Shown: piece by piece, positions 1 through 5,231 of the stretch
Numbering within the stretch: position 1 is the first letter of the stretch
Layout: each line of letters opens with the position of its first letter
Assembly (NCBI GenBank): GCA_021781255.1
Contig: JAJXXG010000169.1
Location: forward strand, 1 to 5,231
Reading direction: 5' to 3'
Source of the DNA: Acidobacteriota bacterium
Lineage (GTDB): Bacteria > Acidobacteriota > Terriglobia > Terriglobales > Acidobacteriaceae
DNA: 5,231 nucleotides
Program-made: the position numbers and the translations under genes
Notes under the pieces: model-generated
Seen by the model: only the letters and a program-made list of their open reading frames with translations
Database searches by the model: none
What the model was told of the DNA's origin: nothing

Positions 1-875
1 ATCACGCTGTACGCCGCATCCCCGCCCGGCGCCTTCGTCCCCCGCTGAAACAGCCCATGATCCTTGTCCGCCACCTCGCCCCACACCTTGCCATAGAACG
101 GAACGCCAAGGAGAATCTTTTCCGCCGGCACACCGGCCTGCTCAAACGCCTGCACCATCGCATCCGCCGAAGCATGCTTCGGGTCCGCCGGGTTGGCAAA
201 CAGCGGCGCATTGTGCCCGGTGACGGCGTCGGCTCCAGGCAAGTAGTAGTCATACGTCATCAGATTCACCGCATCCACAAAGCGCGCAACCCTTGCCATC
301 TCGGTGTGCGCCAGGTACTCATCCGAAGCGCCCGCAGCAATCGTCAGATACAGCCGCTTGTGCCGCTTCCTCCCTTCCGCATCCAACCGCTTGCGCAGTT
401 CTTTGACCAGGAGCGTAAGGTTCCCCTTGTCCTCGCTGCGGAAGGCGTGGCTTGCGCCCGGCATGCCCGGATACTCCCAGTCCACGTCCAGCCCGTCGAG
501 ACCGTAGCGATCCAGAAACTCCGACACGCTCTGGATGAACTCCTTCCTGCTCTTCGCCGTCAGCGCAACGTCAGAGAATCCGCCCGACCACATCCATCCG
601 CCCACCGAGATCAGCACCGTCAGCCGCGAATTCTCCCGCCGCAGCGCCGTCACGCTCGGAATGTTTGCCGCATCCGTGGGAAAGCCCTCCACCATCCGCC
701 CGTCGCGGATGTTGGCAAAGGCGTAATAGATCCGCGTCATCCCGCGCGCATCCACCTGTCCCGGTTGCAGCGTCGCGTTCTGGGGAAACACATAGCCCGC
801 CACCACGGGTCCGGCAGGCGCCGCCGCTCCAAGCGAGGGCAGTGCTAAAACAAGGCCAAGAAGAAGAAAGCGCAT
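1..875 (-). CDS. Exported GH18 chitinase, N-terminal 291 residues (3' end off the window)
   Basis: Predicted endo-acting glycoside hydrolase of family 18, most likely a chitinase that cleaves beta-1,4-linked N-acetylglucosamine outside the cytoplasm. Seen in the sequence: a signal peptide (residues 1 to about 19, MRFLLLGLVL then ALPSLGAAA, no lipobox), the barrel motif SVGGW at 90-94, the family catalytic signature DGLDVDWEYPG at 127-137 with all three Asp and the proton donor Glu134, MTYDYY at 206-211, TGHNAPLF at 219-226 and GVPFYGKVW at 257-265. In GH18 enzymes the last Asp and the Glu of DxxDxDxE carry out substrate-assisted hydrolysis. The ATG at 875 is the only ATG, GTG or TTG in frame after the TAG at 911-909, which fixes the start, although no Shine-Dalgarno site is visible. 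The frame is still open at the left edge; single-domain relatives run to roughly 350-400 residues, so part of the barrel is missing. No carbohydrate-binding module is seen in the visible part. It is divergent from the RNase J gene. Family certain; exact substrate inferred. Confidence 0.93.
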   Translation of the reverse strand, partial: MRFLLLGLVLALPSLGAAAPAGPVVAGYVFPQNATLQPGQVDARGMTRIYYAFANIRDGRMVEGFPTDAANIPSVTALRRENSRLTVLISVGGWMWSGGFSDVALTAKSRKEFIQSVSEFLDRYGLDGLDVDWEYPGMPGASHAFRSEDKGNLTLLVKELRKRLDAEGRKRHKRLYLTIAAGASDEYLAHTEMARVARFVDAVNLMTYDYYLPGADAVTGHNAPLFANPADPKHASADAMVQAFEQAGVPAEKILLGVPFYGKVWGEVADKDHGLFQRGTKAPGGDAAYSV

Positions 876-905
876 ATCAGCAATGGACGCACAACCCCAC
901 CCAAC

Positions 906-934
906 GTACTACTGCCAGCCCCCGGCAGCGCCAA
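906..934 (-). promoter_or_regulatory. Weak candidate promoter for the chitinase gene, with an inverted repeat in the spacer
   Basis: Read on the minus strand, TTGGCG (934-929, four of six matches to TTGACA) is followed after exactly 17 bp by TAGTAC (911-906, three of six matches to TATAAT). This would place transcription about 25 bp upstream of the ATG at 875. The 17 bp spacer (912-928) is itself the inverted repeat CTGCC-7 bp-GGCAG, an arrangement that could be an operator. The -10 match is poor, so this is only a suggestion. Confidence 0.18.
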
Positions 935-959
935 CTCCGCTAACCCCGCCAACCCCGCT
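933..959 (+). repeat. Three tandem 9-bp repeats, AACYCCGCY
   Basis: AACTCCGCT (933-941), AACCCCGCC (942-950) and AACCCCGCT (951-959) lie head to tail immediately upstream of the RNase J gene, ending 23 bp before its ATG. Adjacent units differ at one or two positions. The copies could be binding sites for a regulator or simple replication slippage; nothing in the sequence decides between these. Confidence 0.6.
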
Positions 960-968
960 GGTGTTAGC
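939..968 (+). other. Imperfect inverted repeat (possible hairpin) just upstream of RNase J
   Basis: GCTAACCCC (939-947) pairs with GGTGTTAGC (960-968) at eight of nine positions, with one C-U mismatch and a 12 nt loop made largely of the last 9-mer repeat. If transcribed with the RNase J gene it would form a hairpin ending 14 nt before the ATG. There is no U tract, so it is not an intrinsic terminator. It may be fortuitous. Confidence 0.3.
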
Positions 969-982
969 ATCAAACCTGACAG

Positions 983-2638
983 ATGCAAACGAAAAAACTG
1001 AAAATCATCCCCCTCGGCGGGCTGGGCGAGTTCGGCATGAACTCCCTCGCATTGCGCTGGGAAGACGACATTATCGTGATTGACGCCGGACTCATGTTCC
1101 CTGAATCGGAGCTGCTGGGCGTCGATGTCGTCGTTCCCGACATCTCCTATCTGGTTGAGAACAAGGCCCATGTTCGCGCCATCATTCTCACCCACGGCCA
1201 TCAGGACCACATCGGCGGACTGTCCTGGTTCCTCAGCGAACTCAAGGTTCCCGTCTACGCCACCGAGTTCACGCTGGCTTATGTGGAGGGCAATCTCGAA
1301 GAGAACCAGATGCTCGACGAAACCGAGCTCATCGAGATCACGCCCAAGGAAAAATTCACCATCGGCCCGTTCACCATCGAGCCCATCCGCGTCACCCACT
1401 CGCTGGTGGACTGCGTGGCGCTGGCCATCGAGACTCCGGTCGGCGTTGTCATCCACACGGGCGACTTCAAAATCGACCTGTCGCCGCTGGACGACACACC
1501 CTTTGACCTGCACACCTTTGCCGAATACGGCAAGCGCGGGGTGCTCGCCCTGCTCCAGGACTCGACCAATGTCGAGCGCCACGGCTACACGCCCAGTGAG
1601 CGCGCGGTTGTGCCACGGCTCGACGAAATCTTCTCGCGCACCAAGAAGAAACTCTTCTTCAGTTGCTTCTCTTCTTCCATCTACCGCATCCGCATCGCGC
1701 TTGAGCTGGCGCGCACCCACGGGCGCAAAGTGGCCGTCGTTGGCCGCTCCATGATGGAAAGCACCGAGATTGCGCAGGACCTGGGCTACATCGACATTCC
1801 GCCGGGCCTCATCATCAATCCCGGCCAGATGCGCGACTATCCGCCGGATCAGCTCATGATCCTCATCAGCGGCACGCAGGGCGAACCCATGAGCGCCCTC
1901 AGCCGCGCCGCCGTGGACAACCACAAGCACGCCCACATCGACGCCGGCGACACGGTCATACTCAGTTCCCGCATCATTCCCGGCAATGAGAAGAACATCT
2001 TCCGCGTCATCGACCACCTCTATCGCCGCGACGCAAACGTCATCTGCGACGATGGCTCCAGCGGCCTCATTCACGTCAGCGGCCACGGCAGCCAGGAAGA
2101 GCAGCGCCTGCTCATCAACCTCGTCCGGCCCAAGTTCTTCATCCCCGTCCACGGTGACTACCGCTTCCTGCGCCACCACGCGCAGATCGCCATGGAAACC
2201 GGCGCAGTGGAACACGCCATCGTTATTGAAGACGGCGACGTGCTGGAACTGGACAAGGACAACGCCCGCAAGAAAGACAAGATCACCGCGGGCCGCGTGC
2301 TCATCGACTCCGGCTCATCGATCGACGTTGTCGAAGACCTCGTCATCCGCGACCGCCGCATCCTCTCGGAAGACGGCATCGTGCTCGCCGTGCTGGCCAT
2401 CAACAAGCGCACCGGCAAGCTGGAACTGGCTCCCGAGGTCGTCATGCGCGGCTTTGGCGGCGCAGACATTACCGAGCAGGCCCGCGAAGCCGTCCTGAAA
2501 ACACTGGAAGAACTGAGCGGCGAGCAAAAGACCGACTATGGCATGGTCAAGGACAAAGTCCGCTCCGACCTGAAGCGCCTGATTCAGAAAACCACCGGCC
2601 GCCGCCCCATGATCATGCCGGTCATCATGGAGATTTGA
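983..2638 (+). CDS. rnj: Ribonuclease J (metallo-beta-lactamase / beta-CASP RNase)
   Basis: Cytoplasmic zinc-dependent RNase with 5'-to-3' exonuclease and endonuclease activity in this family, acting in mRNA turnover and RNA maturation. The 551-residue product has the family's usual length and order: metallo-beta-lactamase domain about 1-205 and 360-450, beta-CASP domain about 206-360, C-terminal domain about 451-551. Seen: start KLKIIPLGGLGEFG, Asp34 in VIDAGLMFP, HGHQDH at 71-76, His139 in VTHS, Asp161 in HTGDFK and His390 in IPVHGDYR, so all expected metal ligands are present. The beta-CASP loop ISGTQGEPMSALSR (295-308) and HVSGHGSQEE (364-373) are also intact, and the end RRPMIMPVIMEI is typical. 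An in-frame TGA at 977-979 precedes the ATG at 983, and the next Met (19) would remove conserved sequence, so the start is firm despite no visible Shine-Dalgarno site. One oddity: SSSIYRIR (230-237) where RNase J usually has ASNIHR. First of four same-strand genes. Confidence 0.97.
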   Translation: MQTKKLKIIPLGGLGEFGMNSLALRWEDDIIVIDAGLMFPESELLGVDVVVPDISYLVENKAHVRAIILTHGHQDHIGGLSWFLSELKVPVYATEFTLAYVEGNLEENQMLDETELIEITPKEKFTIGPFTIEPIRVTHSLVDCVALAIETPVGVVIHTGDFKIDLSPLDDTPFDLHTFAEYGKRGVLALLQDSTNVERHGYTPSERAVVPRLDEIFSRTKKKLFFSCFSSSIYRIRIALELARTHGRKVAVVGRSMMESTEIAQDLGYIDIPPGLIINPGQMRDYPPDQLMILISGTQGEPMSALSRAAVDNHKHAHIDAGDTVILSSRIIPGNEKNIFRVIDHLYRRDANVICDDGSSGLIHVSGHGSQEEQRLLINLVRPKFFIPVHGDYRFLRHHAQIAMETGAVEHAIVIEDGDVLELDKDNARKKDKITAGRVLIDSGSSIDVVEDLVIRDRRILSEDGIVLAVLAINKRTGKLELAPEVVMRGFGGADITEQAREAVLKTLEELSGEQKTDYGMVKDKVRSDLKRLIQKTTGRRPMIMPVIMEI

Positions 2639-2694
2639 AGCGAACTATGCTCGCAGAGCGCCCATAACCCTGGCTTCATCCTCAGTGCTACATT

Positions 2695-2699
2695 GGAGG
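2695..2699 (+). promoter_or_regulatory. Strong ribosome binding site GGAGG that decides the start at 2708
   Basis: GGAGG sits 8 nt before the ATG at 2708, an ideal spacing. An in-frame TTG at 2693 would give five extra residues, but it overlaps this site and has no site of its own, so the ATG is the true start. It is the only strong Shine-Dalgarno sequence in the window, which suggests comparatively efficient initiation on this gene. Confidence 0.85.
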
Positions 2700-2707
2700 C
2701 CCAAACT

Positions 2708-3241
2708 ATGCGCCGCTTCGCATCGTCACTTTTGTTCTTCGCCGCATTTCTTGCTCTTGCGCTTTGCTCCAAAGTTGCCGCACAAGAGCCCAAGGCCATC
2801 ATTCCGGCTTGTCCGCCCTCCGCAACCCTCGATCAGCTGACCAAAGCCCTCGATGAAGCCGTCAGCGGCCCGGGCAACAAGGACCGCACCTGCCTCCGCC
2901 AATTGCTCTTACCCGAAGCGCGCCTCACCCCCATCCGCCAACTGCAGGACGGCTCCTTCGCGCCGCGTGTCCTCACGGTCGACGATTGGATCGACGCCGT
3001 TGCCAGACGCGGCAGAGAAGAGATGTATGAGCGCCAGGTGAAAGTGAAGTCCGAAACCTACGGCCACTTCGCCCATCTCTGGAGCACCTACGAAATCCGC
3101 TCCACGCCCGACGGCAAACCCACCGCCATCGGCATCAACAGCGTGCAGGCCGTCTTCGATGGCACTCGCTGGAGAGTTCTCTCCGTGTTGTGGGAAGCAA
3201 ACACCACAGCCGGCCCGGTGCCGGAAAAATACCTGCCATGA
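2708..3241 (+). CDS. Secreted NTF2/SnoaL-like small protein, function unknown
   Basis: A 177-residue exported protein. Residues 1-25 form a signal peptide (MRRFASS, a hydrophobic run to LALALC, then SKVAA) with a likely type I cleavage after Ala25; LALC at 17-20 is a poor lipobox because Leu precedes the Cys. The mature part has an N-terminal helical stretch (about 39-70), then strands ending in YGHFAHLWSTYEIR (118-131) and INSVQAVFDGTRWRVLSVLWEA (143-164). That pattern of histidine/tryptophan strand followed by a GxRWxVxSVxW strand is characteristic of the NTF2-like (SnoaL/DUF4440-type) fold, a cone that binds small ligands or serves as an enzyme scaffold. No catalytic set can be assigned. 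Mature cysteines 35 and 62 could form a disulfide. It lies 69 bp after RNase J, without a visible terminator between them, and its TGA overlaps the ATG of the next gene. The fold call is from recalled family patterns; the physiological role is unknown. Confidence 0.85.
   Translation: MRRFASSLLFFAAFLALALCSKVAAQEPKAIIPACPPSATLDQLTKALDEAVSGPGNKDRTCLRQLLLPEARLTPIRQLQDGSFAPRVLTVDDWIDAVARRGREEMYERQVKVKSETYGHFAHLWSTYEIRSTPDGKPTAIGINSVQAVFDGTRWRVLSVLWEANTTAGPVPEKYLP
3238..3241 (+). other. ATGA stop/start overlap (translational coupling site)
   Basis: The ATG of the PLP enzyme shares two bases with the TGA of the NTF2-like gene. No good Shine-Dalgarno site precedes the ATG (the nearest purine run, GGAAAAA, is about 10 nt away), so ribosomes finishing the upstream gene probably re-initiate here. 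This arrangement implies that both genes are on one mRNA. Confidence 0.8.
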
Positions 3242-4242
3242 CTGCCGGACCTGACTCTCTCGTCTCCATTGACGCCATCCGCGCCGCCGCTGCCCGGATC
3301 GCCGAAATCGCCGTCCAAACCCCGCTCATCAGCGCGCCCTTTCCCGGCCTTGCCGGCTACGGCACAGACAAAGAGGTCTGGCTCAAGGCAGAAAGCCTCC
3401 AGCCCATCGGCGCATTCAAGATCCGTGGCGCGGCCAACAAGATACTGCAGCTCACACCCGATGAAATCGCCCGCGGCGTCATCACCTACTCCAGCGGCAA
3501 CCATGCGCAGGGCGTAGCTTACGCTGCCCGCGCCGTCGGAGCTAAAGCTGTCATCGTGATGCCGTCAAACGCTCCTGCCATCAAGCGTGCCGCCACGCTG
3601 GCCCTTGGCGCCGAGGTTGTCGATGTGGGCGTGGCCTCCAGCGAGCGCCTGGCCAAGGCCGAGGAACTGGTCCGAGCGCACGGCTACATCGTTGTCCCGC
3701 CCTACGATGACGAGCAGATCATCGCCGGGCAGGCCACCTGCGGCCTTGAAATCGTTGAATCCCTCCCGGACGTGGACCTCGTGCTCGCGCCGGTCTCCGG
3801 CGGCGGCCTGCTCAGCGGCGTGGCCGCTGCGGTCAAGCAGTTGAGGCCTCAGACCCAGGTCATCGGCGTCGAGCCGGAGCTGGCCGGCGATACAGCCGAG
3901 AGCTTCCGCACCGGCCACATCGTCGAGTGGCCCGCCGAGCTCACCAGCCGCACCCTCGCCGACGGCCTGCGCACGCAGAGCGTGGGCCGGCGCAACTTTG
4001 CGCACATCCAGATGTTCGTCGATGGCATCGTAACGGTCACGGAGGCGGAGATTCGCGCCGCCATGCGGGCCATCGTCGCCGCCGCCCGCCTCGTTCCCGA
4101 GCCCAGCGGAGCCGTTGCCGCAGCCGCGCTGCTCTTTCACACCGCCGAGCTGCCTTCGTTCCGCAAGGCCGTGGCCGTCGTCAGCGGCGGCAACTTAGAC
4201 CCGGCGTTGCTGGCCGAAGTACTTTCCGAAACAGATTCTTGA
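3238..4242 (+). CDS. PLP-dependent threonine/serine dehydratase, serine racemase-like (fold type II)
   Basis: A 334-residue cytoplasmic PLP enzyme expected to deaminate L-threonine to 2-oxobutanoate and/or L-serine to pyruvate, or to racemise serine. Seen: GAFKIRGA (58-65) with Lys61 as Schiff-base lysine, SSGNHAQG (85-92) over the substrate carboxylate, the glycine-rich phosphate loop SGGGLLSG (187-194), EPSGAVA (288-294) and SGGN (316-319), whose Ser contacts the pyridine nitrogen in this fold. There is no C-terminal ACT regulatory domain, so it has the length of TdcB and serine racemase rather than of biosynthetic IlvA (about 510 residues). In EPELAGD (212-218), Glu212, Ala216 and Asp218 line up with the divalent-metal site of eukaryotic serine racemase (Glu210, Ala214, Asp216 in the human enzyme), favouring a metal-activated dehydratase/racemase. 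The start at 3238 gives a normal N-terminus; a GTG at 3190 in frame would add 16 residues lying inside the previous gene. Threo-3-hydroxyaspartate dehydratase is another possibility. Family firm, substrate open. Confidence 0.92.
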   Translation: MTAGPDSLVSIDAIRAAAARIAEIAVQTPLISAPFPGLAGYGTDKEVWLKAESLQPIGAFKIRGAANKILQLTPDEIARGVITYSSGNHAQGVAYAARAVGAKAVIVMPSNAPAIKRAATLALGAEVVDVGVASSERLAKAEELVRAHGYIVVPPYDDEQIIAGQATCGLEIVESLPDVDLVLAPVSGGGLLSGVAAAVKQLRPQTQVIGVEPELAGDTAESFRTGHIVEWPAELTSRTLADGLRTQSVGRRNFAHIQMFVDGIVTVTEAEIRAAMRAIVAAARLVPEPSGAVAAAALLFHTAELPSFRKAVAVVSGGNLDPALLAEVLSETDS

Positions 4243-4270
4243 TGTCCGTTGGGCTATGATTTTCCCTGTG

Positions 4271-5231
4271 ATGAGACTCCGCATCCGCGCACTTTGCCAC
4301 GCCGCTCCGCGCGCGCTGGCTTTCGGCCTGGCCGTCGCCTGCGCCGCGCTCGCCGCCAGCGGCCAGAAGAAGCAGCCGCAGATCGTAAAGCCAATGGCCG
4401 GACCGCGCGCCACGGTGATCCGCGTGACCTGGCTTTACATCACGCCCAACAAGAGTTCGCAAAAGGTGGACCGCGTGCAGATTGGCCGCGAAATGGTGGT
4501 GGCGGAAAAGAGCGGCCCCTGGATGCGCGTCTACGCCAACACCGACGTGCAAGAGGAGCACCAGAGCGACGAGCCGGTCATCGGCAGCAATGACATACCT
4601 CCGCCCATCACCGGGTGGATTGAGGCCAAAGGTGTGGTGGTTGAAACCACTGCCAACGGCGACCAGGTGCTGATGGGCACGGCGGCCAATCAGGAGGCGC
4701 TGGCCAGCGATCCGCGCGGGCCTGCCAACGCCGCCCGCAGCGCGCGCCTGCTTTACCGCCGCCTGGCAGAGATGTTTCCCAACTCACCGCTCGCGGCCCA
4801 GGCCTCGTGGCGCGCCGCCGACATTCTGTGGCAACTGCAGAAGGCCGACCTCTCCTCGCTGCCCTCGTCCAAAGAGCGCGACCCCATTCTGCATGACCAG
4901 ATGGACGAGGACGAGCTGAAGAAGGTCATCAAATACTACCCGCACACGCGATGGGCCGATCTGGCGGCCTTCGAGCTCATCGACAACAAGCTCTGCGGCG
5001 ACTGGCAGGGCTCGACCAAGTGCCCTGAGAGGGAATCGGACATCTACGAAAAATATGCGGCGGAGCACCCCGAAAGCCCGCGCACGGCCCGTGCCCTCTA
5101 TGAAGCCGCATACCGCCAGGCCGTGCTCGCTGATATGTATGCCGCGGACGGCAGCGACAAGAAGAGAGACGCAGCCCGCAACCACGCGCGGGATCTGGCC
5201 GCAAAGTTAAAAGACAAATTCCCAGATCGGA
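4271..5231 (+). CDS. Exported SH3-like/TPR repeat protein, N-terminal 320 residues (3' end off the window)
   Basis: Not a named family that I recognise. Residues 1 to about 30 look like a signal peptide (basic MRLRIRALCHAAPR, hydrophobic ALAFGLAVACAALAA); AVAC at 21-24 is a poor lipobox, so a soluble periplasmic protein is more likely than a lipoprotein. Residues about 46-123 resemble a bacterial SH3 domain (ATVIRVTWLYITPN, then GREMVVAEKSGPWMRVYA and GWIEAKGVV), with an acidic insertion at about 90-114. From about 152 come TPR-like helical pairs of the BamD/YbgF style, marked by FPNSPLAAQA (169-178), YPHTRWADLA (223-232) and HPESPRTARA (266-275), with another beginning at FPDR at the edge. 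Cysteines 242 and 251 flank a short loop between repeats. Such modules usually mediate protein or peptidoglycan contacts; an envelope scaffold role is inferred. Starts at ATG 4256 or GTG 4268 are also in frame; none has a clear ribosome site. It follows the PLP enzyme by 28 bp, probably in the same operon. The frame is open at the right edge. Confidence 0.8.
   Translation, partial: MRLRIRALCHAAPRALAFGLAVACAALAASGQKKQPQIVKPMAGPRATVIRVTWLYITPNKSSQKVDRVQIGREMVVAEKSGPWMRVYANTDVQEEHQSDEPVIGSNDIPPPITGWIEAKGVVVETTANGDQVLMGTAANQEALASDPRGPANAARSARLLYRRLAEMFPNSPLAAQASWRAADILWQLQKADLSSLPSSKERDPILHDQMDEDELKKVIKYYPHTRWADLAAFELIDNKLCGDWQGSTKCPERESDIYEKYAAEHPESPRTARALYEAAYRQAVLADMYAADGSDKKRDAARNHARDLAAKLKDKFPDR

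Larger units (their letters stand above)
876..982. promoter_or_regulatory. Divergent intergenic region between chitinase and RNase J genes
   Basis: This 107 bp stretch must hold the start signals for the minus-strand chitinase, and may hold those of the plus-strand RNase J gene unless that promoter lies inside the chitinase gene. No good sigma-70 type promoter is visible in either direction. What stands out is repetitive, C-rich plus-strand sequence: three tandem 9-mers at 933-959, an inverted repeat at 912-928 and a second imperfect one at 939-968. Neither flanking gene has a recognisable Shine-Dalgarno sequence here. Assignment as regulatory rests on gene orientation only. Confidence 0.5.

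Noticed and set aside
57..848. Plus-strand open frame of 263 codons over the left edge
   Set aside because: It is the antisense shadow of the GH18 chitinase; its product is Arg/His/Pro-rich low-complexity sequence, whereas the minus strand shows the complete GH18 signature and a signal peptide.
845..2215. Long minus-strand open frame (456 codons) opposite RNase J
   Set aside because: It lies antisense to a clearly identified RNase J gene, its translation is an Asp/Val/Ala-rich string without recognisable domains, and such frames arise from the codon bias of GC-rich genes.
2638..2655. Small inverted repeat GCGA/TCGC just after the RNase J stop codon, considered as a terminator
   Set aside because: The stem is only 4 bp and no T tract follows, so it does not qualify as an intrinsic terminator.
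2689..2694. TACATT with an upstream TG, resembling an extended -10 before the NTF2-like gene
   Set aside because: Transcription would start near 2701, downstream of the GGAGG ribosome site it would need, and there is no -35 match at the right distance.
2765..2769. Possible lipobox (LALC) in the NTF2-like protein
   Set aside because: Leu at the position before Cys is not accepted by signal peptidase II as usually described, and a good type I site (VAA before Gln26) lies six residues downstream.
3565..4140. Minus-strand open frame of 191 codons opposite the PLP enzyme
   Set aside because: Antisense shadow of a firmly identified gene; no motif, no ribosome binding site and a biased Gly/Asp/Ala composition.

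Overview
The window is GC-rich, tightly packed bacterial chromosome with five protein genes and no RNA gene, mobile element or CRISPR array that I can see. Strong third-position G/C preference, a one-domain-of-life-typical RNase J, small exported NTF2-like and SH3/TPR proteins, and mostly weak Shine-Dalgarno sites suggest an Acidobacteriota (Terriglobia-like) soil bacterium. This lineage call is inference from protein style, not from a marker gene.

Layout. On the minus strand, positions 1-875 hold the N-terminal 291 residues of an exported glycoside hydrolase family 18 chitinase; its 3' end lies off the left edge. A 107 bp divergent intergenic region (876-982) follows. It contains three tandem 9-mers, two small inverted repeats and only weak promoter-like matches. 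From there everything reads on the plus strand: a complete RNase J (983-2638), a 69 bp gap, a secreted NTF2/SnoaL-like small protein with a strong ribosome binding site (2708-3241), a fold-type II PLP enzyme of the threonine dehydratase/serine racemase group that overlaps it by ATGA (3238-4242), and after 28 bp an exported protein with a bacterial SH3-like domain followed by BamD-like TPR repeats (4271 to the right edge, incomplete).

How they work together. The four plus-strand genes are close enough (69 bp, -4 bp, 28 bp) to be one transcription unit headed by RNase J. No intrinsic terminator is visible between them. Their products act in different places: RNase J and the PLP enzyme in the cytoplasm, the NTF2-like and SH3-TPR proteins beyond the inner membrane. 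No shared pathway can be read from the sequence; this looks like a housekeeping neighbourhood. The chitinase is transcribed away from the rest and is probably independent.

I did not find a convincing undescribed system. The points most worth a second look are the serine racemase-type metal site in the PLP enzyme, the ATGA coupling of an exported protein to a cytosolic enzyme, the domain architecture of the SH3-TPR protein with an inserted acidic loop and a cysteine pair, and the repeat structure in the divergent intergenic region.
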